Below are positions 12,116 to 24,910 of a stretch of DNA of 64,000 nucleotides, piece by piece. This DNA comes from Hyperoplus lanceolatus. Taxonomy: Eukaryota; Chordata; Actinopteri; Uranoscopiformes; Ammodytidae. Made by a program: the position numbers and the translations under genes. The stretch's first letter is position 1; each line of letters opens with the position of its first letter. The notes below the pieces were generated by a model, which saw nothing but the letters and a program-made list of their open reading frames with translations, was not told the DNA's origin and made no database searches. Location of the stretch: positions 17,165,001-17,229,000 of the forward strand of contig CM049408.1 in the NCBI GenBank assembly GCA_026929865.2. The letters run 5' to 3'.

Positions 12116-14646
12116 CTAAATTAACTTCTTTCCCCACATCAACCCCCACCCCCCACACACACTTCCCATCACATTTATCATAACATCAGAAAACCAAAAA
12201 ATGCATTAGAATAATGTGTCGGCGTTGGGTTAACTCCGGGTGCGTGGGTCCCACATTTAACATCAAACATAATGTGAAAGAAATATAAAAGAATAGTTAG
12301 AAATTGGAAAGTCAAAAAATAAAAATAAAAAATGTCATTGAAAATTGTGTTTTGATTTTGTTTGTGTTTTCCTCTGAGGTCAGGTGTTGAAAAAAATGAA
12401 GCTTTGTCTATAAGAGAGTCAAAATTCAATAAAAACTCTGTGAATGGAACTTATTCTATTAATTTGCAGATTCATTGACAACATCTGCCTAAAGTTAGAT
12501 ATGCACAAACATTAATCATTAAAATACATCATAGCCCTGACAACAGGCTTATACCATTTTTATATAGGCCTACCACATTTATTTGAATACCTAAGAAATG
12601 TTCGGAAAAATATTTTGCAGATGTTCACAGTAGGTATCCATCACAATGACTGAGGTATTTTCTGTTAAAACACATCCTTGTTAAGAGCAAAAAATTAACA
12701 CATTAACTAACAACAAATACAGACTTGGTTAGTCATAGTGAAATCATTAACCTATTAAACACGAAACCGGAGGGCCGAGGCAAAGTATCAAGTTTTAGTT
12801 CGGTTTTGTTTGGTAAAACTTCAGGTTCACATCAGGTGCACATCTGGATCATTTTAAATGTAGCCTAATTTGTGAAGGAATTTCAATCTTTAGTAACAGA
12901 TGAAACGAAAACCTTTGCTTTCGGTCTCAGGTCAAAATTAAGTCTTACATTTGGCAGAAGTCAGTGGGTATGGGTGAGGTTTAAGTCTCTCTGCGAAACA
13001 ACTCTTACAGTACATTTTTGACCACATATTTTGGCTTCTCCACATCAACTATCCGATGTAACAGAGAAACACTAACCTGGGCTGTATAACTTGTCAGGCT
13101 GCTGGCTGATATCCACACAAGCAGCTCAAAACTAGAGTTGACCCCATGGGATTTCCCAACCTATTAACCATTACTATTTATAGCCATCTGGCCTACTGTG
13201 GACAAGAGACTGAGCACGCAATATCAAATGACAGAATAAGATGGGTCTTACTTTTTAGCCTATGGAGTGTAAGGTGGTGATTTCAAATTAATCTTTAAAG
13301 TTGGATGAGAAGACTTGTTTGTGTGTGTCTTTCACTGTAAATGCACAAACAGTTTTGTTGTGTGGTTAGGTATGGCCATGTACAGGACGTGAACTTCAGT
13401 GTGCTTTCCTGTTGAGAGCATATAGCTGTCATATCCTGACCTGAACTGCTGCCTGTTAGGGTCTTTTTGCACTCTGCATGACATGGTCAGGTGCTTTGTG
13501 CTCATTTCAGGAATATGAATGACATTTCTGCAAACATTTTAATTAGCAAAAGAGGGATTTGCACCTGTTATATTATTAAGTTAAGCACATTCCGATAGAG
13601 TATATGAAATATGTTTTGCTATTTTTCAACAAATAGTGTCATGTGAAAATCACATTCAGAGTAAGGAAGTAAACATACACCTGTATTAAAGTCTAGATGA
13701 TGAAACCTTAGAATGCTAGAATGCTTAGTTTATTCAGTAACATTTTTTCCTTAAATCAATTGTGACTCCTCACTGCCAACATGTCCCAAGAATGCATCGG
13801 ACAGCTTGCTTCACCGTCACAGAGTCAGTGCAAGAGCAGGCCTGCAGTCAGACGTGAAGGGGAAAGAAAACAAGAAGTAAATGACTAAATAGAACAACAC
13901 ATTTCTGACAACGTGCTCCTTCACAATGAGTCCTTGTTAGCCTGTGGCCTGGGACAGTGACTGCAAAATGAAAACAAACCATTTACATACATAAAAGGAG
14001 AAAAAAAGTATTATTCAAAGCAACCTGAAAAAGTTTTATCACAATGAAATCCTGTCTGTCCTCTTTCTGTCTGTCTGTTCTTGTGTCATCCAGCTGAGGC
14101 TTGGAATACAGATACAGTGAGCTTGACTCTTGCCTTTAAGGAATGGTAAATAATGCATAATGGATCTTGGGGATGTATGACTAAGCACACTGAATGTGGG
14201 AGTCACAAGCTGCTCACAGAAGAAAACTGAGACTTTATAGTTGTTTGTACTGCATGTCAACCCCATACAGTATGTACAATATATCCATTCATCTGGAACA
14301 GGGTTGACATTGTTCATACCATTTGGTTTGCTGGTTTCTCACGTAATCATTTTGTTTTAGTCACAGTATAGATCAAAGCAACTGTATGAGAGATGTTGCC
14401 AGGTAGACAAGTTTCTACTGAGACTGACAACGCCTAGGGGTTTTCTACACATTACATAAACACACGCCTTTTTTTATGACGTTGGGGGTTCATCACTCTG
14501 CCTTCTCTGTGAGTAGAGCGTGGGGGGCATCACAAAGGTAAGAGTGACACAATTTGAATTGTATAAGAGACGGAATAGGCTTACAAAAGGTCTTTGAAAA
14601 GGGTGACTGATTTGAGCAGAAACTCCCCCTGATATTTTCCCAGAAA
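12116..14646. other. 3' flank of the 789-aa gene, then intergenic DNA
   Basis: The first 320 bp probably form the 3' UTR of the upstream gene, ending near the AATAAA at 12428-12433. The rest has no open frame, splice pattern or repeat that I can name. Confidence 0.6.
12428..12433 (+). terminator. Poly(A) signal AATAAA
   Basis: A canonical hexamer 313 bp past the stop of the 789-codon frame. An earlier AATAAA-like tract near 12320 is an alternative. Confidence 0.5.
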
Positions 14647-14832
14647 CACTTCCTATCTGATGTTTGCGCCATGACCAACAGGTCTCAGGTGGTGAGAATA
14701 GGGGAGCGCACATCATCATCTCTGATCTTGAACACAGGCTCGCCGCAGGGTTGTGTGCTCAGTCCAGCCCTACACCCTCTCCTCTTAACCCACGACTGTT
14801 CTGCCTTAGCCTATAAGTCATTTGACAGTTAG
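14647..14832 (+). pseudogene. LINE reverse-transcriptase fragment
   Basis: An open frame of 61 codons plus stop contains TNRSQVVRIGERTSSS followed by LNTGSPQGCVLSP. This is the GSPQGCVLSP block of the RT domain in LINE elements of the L2/CR1/Rex type. The frame loses similarity after THDC and ends at TAG 14830-14832. No catalytic YADD box, endonuclease or 3' tail is visible next to it, so it is a short dead fragment. The motif assignment is from family knowledge; the exact clade is not determined. Confidence 0.75.
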
Positions 14833-15029
14833 CTACTCTTAATTATATGAATCCAGTTTTATATTAGTAGACTTCTTACAGTAGCTTCGGTCTGACTTTT
14901 CAACAATCACATCTTTTTCAGATTTGTAGTCTCATTCGTCATGTTTTAACCAATATTGTTGATTCCCTGTTACGATGGCTTCCAGAAAAAATATCTATTA
15001 GCCTACAAGAGATAAGATGAGAATTTGTG

Positions 15030-15222
15030 GGGGCGCCCTTAGCTCAGTAGGTAGGGCGTCCCCCCTGCTCCTCCCCCGGGCCGAGCCCACAGCAGCAGAC
15101 CCGGGTTCGATTCCTGCCCGCGGTCGATCTCTGCATGTCACTCCCCTCTCTGCCCCATTTCACCTCTGTCTCTTCACACTGTCAAATAAAGCATGAAAAA
15201 TGCAAAAAAAAAGAAAAAAAAA
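15030..15222 (+). mobile_element. tRNA-derived SINE, copy 2
   Basis: Same family as 8215-8404. Here the B box GGGTTCGATTCC is intact and the A box reads TTAGCTCAGTAGGTAGGG. The conserved body (CTCTGCATGTCACTCCC, CCCCATTTCACCTCT) leads to AATAAAGCATGAAAAATGC and an A-rich tail. A perfect 13-bp target duplication ATGAGAATTTGTG flanks it (15017-15029 and 15223-15235). The better-preserved promoter boxes suggest a younger insertion than copy 1. Confidence 0.92.
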
Positions 15223-16257
15223 ATGAGAATTTGTGTAGGCCTTAATTTTTTTAGGCTATTGATAACACTTAATGTTATCAAACACAAAGCTTACATTTTG
15301 ACACAGTCCGTGTTTGAGCCATGGCTCTCAAAATCATAAAGCCTAACAAAGCAAATCTTTGCCTGATTTGAGCAGTTGGTAGGCTTATCCAGCCGCGTTT
15401 ATCGGGAGATCTGAATTTAGCCAAAATCTTCTATGCCATTTCTCCACACATTTGTCTCCAGTTGTTATGAGCAATCTCTAGGCCTACATTTTAAGTGACA
15501 CTGTCACGTCTTGCAAGGTATCTCAGTGATGGGCTTTGCTATCCCACTGTGTGTAGGAGATGAAAATGGCCTCTGTACATCCTGGGAAGGATCAGTGTCC
15601 ATTCTGGAAATCCCCCCACCCCACCGGAATACCTGAAACCCTTTTTGTCCGTCAGTGAGCAGACAAGACTTGGACTTGCTGGTAGGTATATGCAGTTTTG
15701 ATAAACTGCATGCCTAAATTATTTGTCAAAGTGTCTGAGCAACAGGCCTACATTTGTCTGACTCATATCTGGTAGGCAAAATGTCATGCACAGCACAGCT
15801 TACAGTAAGATTAAAATCAATGTAGGCCTACCCTTCTCAGTCACAGATTGACTGGACTTTTGTGTTTGGTTCGCATTAACAGACATCTGGACGATTTTGT
15901 TTGGCTAATTAGGCTACCTCCTTTAAAACATGGGCAATGTATTCACGTAGTGATAATGTAACAAGTCAAAGATGTAGGCTAGCCTAGAGGGAATGATTGT
16001 GCAACTCTGACTCACTGTCTGATGTGTTAGTCTAGTGTTTGGTGCTTGATGGTTTTTGGACAACAATGGCACAGCTAAGCCTACATGATGACGGGTCAGT
16101 TCATTGTTGGTGTTGTCATGGTATTTTATGATAATAAGAATAATATGATATAAAGTATCACTATAATCCTTGAATTATATATCTAAAAAGATAGGCTAAT
16201 GTCTAACCAAAGGGAATGGGTGCCACACCCGCCTACAGCGTGTGAAAGCAGGGAGCG

Positions 16258-16460
16258 ATTGGATGAGCATCACCATGGCAATGCAATGACGTCTTCGTCC
16301 CTTGCTCTAATTGGAGGAAACCCCGTGGCCCCAACCGCTGCAGCGTCCCGGTCTGCCAAACTACACCTGAAGGCTCGCCTCTTTCCCCCGCGCTACACTA
16401 CTACTGGCTCACACTGCGAAACTTTCCTGTCAATCAAGTCAGACAAAGATTTATGATTGG
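16258..16460 (+). promoter_or_regulatory. Candidate ywhaq promoter: CCAAT boxes and CRE
   Basis: A GC-rich stretch upstream of ywhaq holds three inverted CCAAT boxes (ATTGG at 16258, 16310 and 16456) and a TGACGTC CRE-like site at 16287-16293. There is no clear TATA box. A 3' splice acceptor TTTTTTGCAG ends at 17118, so the 5' UTR probably has a noncoding exon at about 16.5-16.9 kb joined to an exon starting at 17119. The transcription start is inferred, not seen. Confidence 0.45.
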
Positions 16461-17239
16461 ATAGTGGTCCATCAAATGAACCGCCCTTTTTTAGCAGGTT
16501 CAGTTGAATTTTCGCTGCTACTGCCGTTCTTTGCCTTTCTGACCAACCTCTCAAATCGGATCAATTTGTGGAGCAAATTTGGACCTCAGTAGGTCAGAAA
16601 CGATGAGTATTTTTTAATTCGTTGACCTCCTCTGAATACAAGCTAGATGGTCGTTTGCGAAATTGACGAATTGTGGTTCGTTGGGTGTTTTGTCTGAGTA
16701 ACGCTACCGTGACATATATTTTTTATTGAAAGGAGTGGCCGATGTAGCTAACGCCAGCTAGCCTTTGCTAATGTGCCTGCTAGCTGCTGCAGACAGCTTT
16801 GTGGCGGGTTGAGTGGCGATACGGGCTTTACAGCAGATCTCTGCTTCGGATGACTGCAGCAAACCTTAGCCCTTTGACCGTTTCACTGTTGTTTTATACA
16901 GCAAGTTATCAGAAAGTATGCACGTTAATGAGGGTGAAAGTGGGTTGGTAATTTTGTAATTGAATGTGTATGGAAACATATTTTCTTCCGTTTAAGGTAT
17001 TTCAATTACTGCAGTTACTTGGTCGTGTAATTATGGCGAACTGTGGGTAATTTTGCCCTCTTGTTACTAAGGTTTAGTTTGATAGATAACTAATTCTTAT
17101 TAACATCATTTTTTGCAGCTTGAAACGTTACTGTGGGGAATAACGCCGTCGATCCCTTGCTACACCCATTCTTCAACCTAACAGTCCTTGACTGTCACAT
17201 ACCCCCGGATTTCTAAGTCCTCTGAAAAAAATACAAACT

Positions 17240-20200
17240 ATGGAAAGAACGGATCTTATTCAGAAGGCCAAGTTGGCGGAGCAGGCTGAGCGCTACGACG
17301 ACATGGCAGAGAGCATGAAGGAGGTTACAGAGAAGGGAGACGAGCTGTCAAACGAGGAGAGGAACCTGCTGTCCGTCGCCTACAAAAACGTGGTTGGGGC
17401 GAGGCGGTCCGCATGGAGGGTGCTGTCCAGCATCGCAGTGAAGTCCGAGGGTTGCGAGAAGAAGCAGCAGCTGGTCAAGGAGTATCGAGAGAAGGTGGAG
17501 AAGGAGCTGCGAGATATCTGCAACAACGTCTTGGTACGTTTTTGCAGTGATTTCTATGTCTGACTGTAGCATGGATCCATTTGACCTCAGTACTCTGAAA
17601 CTAGGGCGAGATTTGGTTTAAATATATTTAGCTAGGTTCAATCGATGATTGCTACAACTGCAGTGTGGTTTCATGAAGCCCCCCGTCCTCTCTCACACAC
17701 AGAACCCACGCGAACAGACCCACTCTTGCACCTGAGGCAAGTAGTGAAATAAATATTTGGTATAGCATAGTTATTTAGTGATAGACTGAAATGGACTGGG
17801 GAAAAAACACATTTGCTCTACTGAAAGGTTAGCATGACTGCATTGCGTCTTTTACAACTGTCACCAGTACTAACAAAACTCAATGTGACAGATGATTATT
17901 TTAGTACAATGATGTGTGTCAAATGGCATCTGCCCCATTTCCTGTGAGCACCTCTGTTGTATTAATATGGCCTCTAAAGCCAGAACGGACAAGGAAGTAT
18001 TATGTAGTCCTCCCACAGTTCCTGCCTTTTGGGAATCTGGATTTAGAACAATGGGCTTGAAACCTTGTGAGGGCGTGAACTGACAAAGGGTCATAGTGAC
18101 TACACCAGCAAGGTGTGTCTGAATGGGTGGAGAACTCGGGTCACAAACAGGGAAGATATTCTGTATACTAACTCTATGTTCTGTAAAGCTGTCCTGTATG
18201 CATGCTCTCCCATCTGGCAGATTGCAGCCTAATGTGGTTAGCCAAGTGCAAGAATTTACATTCTTAAACGACTCATACTCTCCCTTAAACCCTGTTTGTG
18301 CAGATCACCATAAATGACACCCTCCTGCAGAGCCAGCTATTAAAACCAGTGAGAGTGTGCTTGACAGTCAAAGCAAATCCATCAGACATTACTCTTCACA
18401 TTTCAAGGCTTAGCTTTACTACAATACTGGGGGGGTGGGTTTAAAATGCACTGAAAAGTGTCATTCATTTTCAACCTCCTTTACAATGATGTGTTCTTGA
18501 GAAAATGCACTTCCATGGCTGTTACTCAGCTTTCAGTATATCTACTACTAGTGAGTGTTTACTAAGGGTGTGCCATCCATCATGCCTTAACTTGTCTGCA
18601 GAAGCCTGACAGGTTAGTTGTGCACCCTAAAAGGCAGAAGTGCAGAGACCGCAATAAACAAGTAAGCTTCTTGTGTGCCCCTCTGTCTTGATTTCCTGTA
18701 CTGTGAAACCAGACTTGCATCTCAGCTGAAAGCTCTTCTCAGTTGGGAGGCTTGGAGATGTTTGGTTTCCATTTCCACACAGGATGTAAATGTAGGGCTT
18801 GTAGACCAGACACTGTGCCAGCTGAGCAGATTCATGCTATTCACTCTTCTTCAGAACATGACACTGTAGATTGTATCTTGACATCTTCAGCTTGAAAACA
18901 ATTAAAATACTACAAATATTTGAATCCAGTTATTCCAACTGAATTTTATATCATATGCTAGTATGTTAATGGTTGCACATTTCAAAATCAAACTCCTGTC
19001 AAAGACAATTATTAATGTCAAAGTCATTATCGAGGCTGATTATCATATTCCCAGATAAAAACAAAACAAGATAGGCATCGCAGCCAATTGCAGTGTCACC
19101 TTTTGAATTGATAATAAAGGGCATGTCCATGCTTAGACAACAAATCTATATATTACTTGGTCTGACATGAAAAGACCCTTGCACACATAAGCAGCCATGC
19201 TTAAATCCATTCTGGTGACTGAAACCAGAGCTTTGTGTGAGAGCAGTGAGAGTGAAGCTACTCATCTTGTCTATTGTGCAGAGCATGCAGTGGAAGAGGA
19301 ATGCTTAGCACTTGAGACATGCGCGTGTTTCGGCTGAGCCAATCTTTGTCAGTAAATGACTGGGGGAGTGGCTGCAGGGGTGGGTTTGGCTCGGGGAAGG
19401 GCGGCTTCCTTCTCCAAGGGTTTGGAAGGGAAAGTAAGTCCCTTTTTTTTTTTTCAGAAGCATTCTGTGTAATTACATTTGTTTAAGATGAAGGCAAAGA
19501 AGATTTATTCTTAAATTATCTAAATATTGCCCCTCACTCAAGACCTTAATTAGGGTTGAGGTGTTGGCTAGCATTTTCATTCTAAGTGAACAGTGAATCT
19601 GATCTCTAAATCAGTTAATTGGAGTACAAGCCATGGTTTTACTGACGCAGATTAGCCCTGGTAATTTTACCATGACCACTGAAAGATGGATGACTTGGCC
19701 TTGACTGTAGTCACACAATGTAACTTCCTACACTTGTTTATATTGTTGCTACATAACCACTGACTTCACCACTGTTACAATATTTCTAGAATTCTTTTGA
19801 TGTTTAAATAAACTAATTTGGTTTAAGAAGAGTGGTTGCCAAAAGCTGCAGTTTTAATGGGAAAGCAATGATTCAATTTTGTGAACATTTAAATCTGCAA
19901 GTTGTTAAATATTTACATATGGGGGTGATCTAATTGAGGTAAAATTAGCAAGCCGTAATAAACTCATCACTGAAAATTTGAGCTACATTTTCTTCTAGAT
20001 GTAAGCTTTGATCTTATTTCTGTGTTATCTAGACTATATGTCTTAGTAGGGAAGCCCATAAAAAGTATTGTGAAATTCGGCAATAAGACACCACAGATTT
20101 CTATGCAGTGCTGCTGACAGGAGGAGAGAGTGCTTTTTGAAAGAGTTTGGAATCTGGGGCAAAAGACAGTTGGGGACACACTAGAGGCCTGGCCTGGTTG

Positions 20201-22886
20201 TAGACAATTTTGGAGCAACTTAAAGCTGAATCTGACTGAAAGCAACATTTTTCTTCTCTATTGCACTTGGTTAGTATGCACTTGACTCCTGATGGAGCAA
20301 TACCATGCCAATTAATCATTAAGCTGAGCAGCTATGCATAGCAAAGGGAGTAGTGCTCTCTGCTGGATGGAGGCTAATGTGACATTTATGATGGGTGAGC
20401 GAGCCCCACCTATGTTTAGTGTAGTGTCATGTAATTTGGACACGTTTGTTCTCACACTTTAATATGTCCCCATTTTGGCATATTGAATATTTTGTCAATA
20501 AAGTATCACTTCTGATTTAGTTACATCATCCTTATAAATGTGTCTCCTCAGATGTCAGTGTTCTTGCGTTTAGCTTGATTTGTTCTGAAGAGTCTTATTG
20601 TCCATTATTTATTAAATTACTTTATCTTTCTTTACAGGAACTGCTGGACAAACATTTAATTAAAAACTCCACAAATCCTGAGAGCAAAGTCTTCTATCTA
20701 AAGATGAAGGGGGACTACTTCAGATACCTTGCTGAAGTTGCCGCTGGAGACGACAGAACGAGTGAGTTCACAGTTGTTTTTATTCTATTGAGAAAGGCAT
20801 TTCTTCCTTTTAAAAAAAAAATGTAAATTCTTCAGTAACTGTTTATTTTTGTTCTTTAATTACTTCGCTCTTCTGTATGTATGTTGTAGTTGGGAGTCTT
20901 TAAAGTTGTCCAGTTGGTTTTTTATTCATGTAAAAGCTCAAATAAGCCTTGTATATAAACCTGGGCCTCTTCACACTGCAAATAGGAATGTGTCGGATTT
21001 TGTCTTGGAGCTAAGAGCCTGGAAATGACGTCAAGTAGGGCAATGTGTCACGATTGTGTGACCACAGGCCCCCATTTCATAGGAGGGTATTAAGGGAGTG
21101 GGTGGCAGCTAAATGAGAGGGCCTCCCATGTTTCCCACAGGGAAAATGTATAGTGACAAAGCTTCTTTCCCCACCCGCCCTCACTGTTCTACCATTAGCA
21201 TTGTGTGGTCCAGAATGATCCACTAAACTAAAGGGAATTTGTGAGATGATGCAAAGAACATTTCTGTTTAATCAGTTACATGGTCATGTCTGCTAATACT
21301 TGGATTGTTTGTGAGCTGTTATACCAGTCTTTGTTTCAGTTAATGGGTAATATGTTACTGTCATCAAAATACCTGTGAAGGAAGCAAATGCATTCTGAAA
21401 CATTAATGAACATTACATTATCACATTGCTTCAAAATATTTTGAAATTGCATAGTGTCAATATATCAAAAGTGTTGTAATTACCTGACAGAGCTGGATAC
21501 CGTAGTTTATAGCTACATTTACTATTTAGTGCATTTTCAGATGTTGATAATACTGATTTTGTGCTTTGGTTAGTAATAATGGCAGCAGGACATTGTATGT
21601 GGGACTGACTGTGGAAATTACAGTTTTTCATGTTCATGGGAATGAACAAGATTTCCACCATTTTTAAATATGATTCAGGATTCTGAACATTTTGTAACAT
21701 TATACATATTAAATGATATTGCTTCAAATGGACTTGTATTGCAACCTTGACAAATACATACATTGACTCTGATATTCGGTTTGATTCCTTCTGCTTTCTA
21801 CAGAGACCATTGAAAACTCACAGCAAGCATACCAGGAAGCGTTTGACATCAGCAAGACTGAGATGGACCCCACACACCCTATCCGCTTGGGCTTGGCACT
21901 TAACTTCTCCGTCTTCTTCTACGAGATCCTCAACGCCCCCGGAAAAGCCTGTGAACTGGCTAAAGTGGTCAGCACACTTTCTAACAAAACCTTCAATGTC
22001 TCATCTCCACAGTTGTACTATGTCTCAAGTGTAAACATATTCCTTTTTTTCCTCCTCCTTTGCTCACAGGCATTCGATGAGGCCATTGCTGAGCTCGACC
22101 AGCTAAATGAGGAGTCCTACAAAGACAGCACTCTCATCATGCAGCTCCTCAGAGACAACCTGACAGTAAGTGTTCTGCTCTCACACATTATGTCCACTAT
22201 AGCAACGGTGTTAAAGTTGCCTCGTTGGCTTCAGATAAACTAATTTGTTGAAATAACCACACTTTTGGGCCAGGTCAATGACCTACTTTCGTAGTAAGGG
22301 GAGATGATTGCTCCCACTTCCAGACAGTCTCTCCTCAAAGGTGTTTATTAGGGTTCATACGGTAATGAAATCCCAGATTCATTGTGCACCTTTTCATTCC
22401 AAAGGGTTTACGAAAACATTTTACTCATTCCATTGATTGGAAATTATCTTCGCAAACAACATAATTTAAAGATTAAAGACCATCTGTTTTTGTTAAATTA
22501 AAATACTAGTCAGTAAAACTAGTCTGAACTCTCTGTACAGGTTTTGAGAGACCTTTCTAAAAAGATTCCAATGTGTAATCATTTCCAATTAGTCTCACTA
22601 CAAAGTACTGAAAAGCTGTGTGTGAATGGGAACTCTTATTGTTTTTTCTAAGTTTGTTTGCACAAATGAAAGATCTTGCTTTAACAACCATTATGGCATT
22701 GTGCGTATACTGGTCATTTTAAATAAACCCTTACTGCTTCAAAATTCGTTAAAAGGTGAAGGAGAATGTATATTTGATAGTATTTTTAACAAATACCTGT
22801 TTTCTCCTCAGTTATGGACATCAGACAACGCTGCTGAGGAGGGTGATGCTGGAGAACCAGTAGAGGGCGGCGAGACTGAGAACTAA
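17240..22886 (+). CDS. ywhaq: 14-3-3 theta protein, 5 coding exons
   Basis: A 14-3-3 adaptor that binds phosphoserine/phosphothreonine motifs as a dimer in the cytosol. Coding exons are 17240-17533, 20638-20761, 21804-21967, 22070-22165 and 22812-22886. They join in frame to 250 residues, against about 245 in mammalian theta. The phosphopeptide pocket residues K49, R56, R127 and Y128 are all present, as are the family signatures [20 protein letters not shown] and [21 protein letters not shown]. The acidic tail is lengthened by a few residues. The isoform call rests on sequence plus its place next to adam17; beta is the nearest alternative. The third intron is only 102 nt, a multiple of three, and has no in-frame stop. 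The 3' UTR runs to about 23.87 kb. Confidence 0.95.
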
Positions 22887-23852
22887 AGAAGAAAAAAAAA
22901 GCCCTCAATGTTGGGGTCATCTCCAAAAACAACAAAAGGAAAAAAAAAAAAAAACTTTTTACACATCCTTCATTCCTTATTGCTCCACTCAAACATTCTA
23001 CCAATGAAACCCATTGCTGAAAGAGTTGTGTAAGGAAAATAAATAAATAATCATGCTTTTCACAATGTAGATTTGGACACTGGTGAAAAGAGAAACCCTC
23101 CATTCCTTTGATTTTTGTTCGTCCTGGCCTTCCCATTCGTGCAGTTTCAGCTGTTAGAAAAGTGATGGATAGCTTGACATGATATCAGAATCCTAGCTCA
23201 ATTTAGAGGCAGAAAAAACTTCAGTGCCATTGTTAAACAACTGGAAGCCTAAATCCCATTGATTGAGATTTTTGGATCCCCCCTCCCCTCAGTAAGAAAT
23301 TAAAATAAAGTAGTCCCCCCCCACACATCTTTTTATTTGTAGTGTGTCTGTCTTTATACAGTTATGTGGTACGGTTAAAGCAGCTGAAGTCCAACTTCAA
23401 ACAGATTCAGTTTTCATATTGCAGGGAAAGCTAGTGCACTTTACATGCTGGCAACAAATACTATAATGCAGCCAAGTAGTGCCAATTGGTTCAATCCTCA
23501 CTTTCTGCCCTGGTCATGATGCCACTCTTTCACTAAAGCATGCCTGTTATAGGGGGGAGGCTTGTATGACCAAACGCAGGGACCTTTTCAATGGGAAGAA
23601 GACAATTCTGTCATGCATGTCTCTTGAGATATTACACTGGAATGGGAACAAATTGCTGTAACACACACAAGTGTCAAGTTTAGTCATTTCCAATGCAGGT
23701 TTGTACACATCCTACATGAGGGTGATTTGTTAGTCTGTCCAGTGATTGTCATTAGAGATTTGGACCACTATTGTTTTGCTATTCATTCAATTGTAGTCCC
23801 TAAAAGCCTTGTGGAACTGTTTGAAACCCTATGTATCAGCTATGTTAAAATG

Positions 23853-23858
23853 AATAAA
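23853..23858 (+). terminator. ywhaq poly(A) signal AATAAA
   Basis: A canonical hexamer about 970 bp past the ywhaq stop. An AATAAATAAATAA cluster near 23038 could serve a shorter transcript. Confidence 0.6.
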
Positions 23859-24150
23859 ACATTTTATAAACCAAATCTGAGTTTGTTTTCTTTTTAATTT
23901 GCTGTAGAATGCGTTTGTTTGTTTTCAAAACACTACCCTTGACTTGCTTATTCAATTGTTCTGACAACTTTTGACCGGAATGAGATTTAAATTGTTGAAT
24001 CAGATTTCAACTATTTTTTTTCTAAGATCATGCCAATGTTTATGGTTTTTCTGTTTGAATCTAACATTTTACTAATTGCCTTCCTCAAACTGAATTGAAA
24101 GTTGACAGGGAGCAGTGCTGACGGATGATAGGAGCACCAATTCAGTTATG

Positions 24151-24910
24151 TAAAGGTGCAGGGTGTAATATGACATCAAGGAAGTTCTACAAAGTTCTAG
24201 AATACAACACTCCCTGGGTAACCCCAACCCTTTTGAATAATAACAAGCTACATTGGCCTTCAAGGACAAGAACTTTAAACAATGCACCTTGTCACTACAC
24301 GATCTGAGGAGCCTGCACGATATGAGGACCGCATGCGCAGAACGGCCGCCATCTTGGAAAGCCCGCAGTCGCCTAGGCAACGCACGTCAGCGTCCTCACC
24401 CCCACCCCCTCCTAAAGTTCCCCGTGAGCACAAACACACACACACAAAGTCCGTGGGTCAGCGGCCCCGTAACTGAATTTAATTCCAACACGTAATCTGT
24501 AGCATGATTAACTGTTCTATCTTCATAACAAACTAAAGGTCATGAAAATCGGTTCAGAATTGAGCGAGTTACAGTCTGCTTTTAGTGCAGTCTGTGGCTC
24601 TCCAAAAACCTTGGGCCAAAGGGGGTTTCAAAAAGGGGGGGCCATTTTGCGCCCCCCCACCCCACACCTTGCAGCCCCCCCCGTTCGGGGACACCTGATG
24701 ACATTCCAACTATGACACTTTCAAGATGGCGGCACTAGGCCTTGTTCCAAAATATGCAGAAATATGGACATATCTAAGGGAAAAAATAATAATTCAAAAA
24801 AAAAAATTCAGCTATTATGCACTAAATTAAATGTACTTATGGATATTATAATTACGTTCTACAAAATCTGCAAGGAAATAAAACCTAAAATTCAACACAC
24901 TGCAGGTTTA
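24151..24910. mobile_element. MITE-like repeat with short inverted ends
   Basis: The left end TAAAGGTGCAGGGTGTAA resembles the reverse complement of the right end TAAACCTGCAGTGTGTTG. The interior has an ATGGCGGC/AGATGG motif, G-runs and C-runs, and no open frame. The ends resemble a small non-autonomous DNA-transposon type that I associate with fish genomes. I cannot identify a target duplication, so the boundaries are approximate. Confidence 0.45.

Noticed and set aside
15030..15115. tRNA-like sequence with A and B boxes
   Set aside because: It is part of a SINE with an A-rich tail and target duplications, and the C-rich middle cannot form a normal tRNA anticodon arm.
21863..22243. A single 126-residue exon spanning ywhaq exons 3 and 4
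   Set aside because: The middle 34 codons are an intron with good GT and AG sites; joining at them restores the conserved 14-3-3 sequence.
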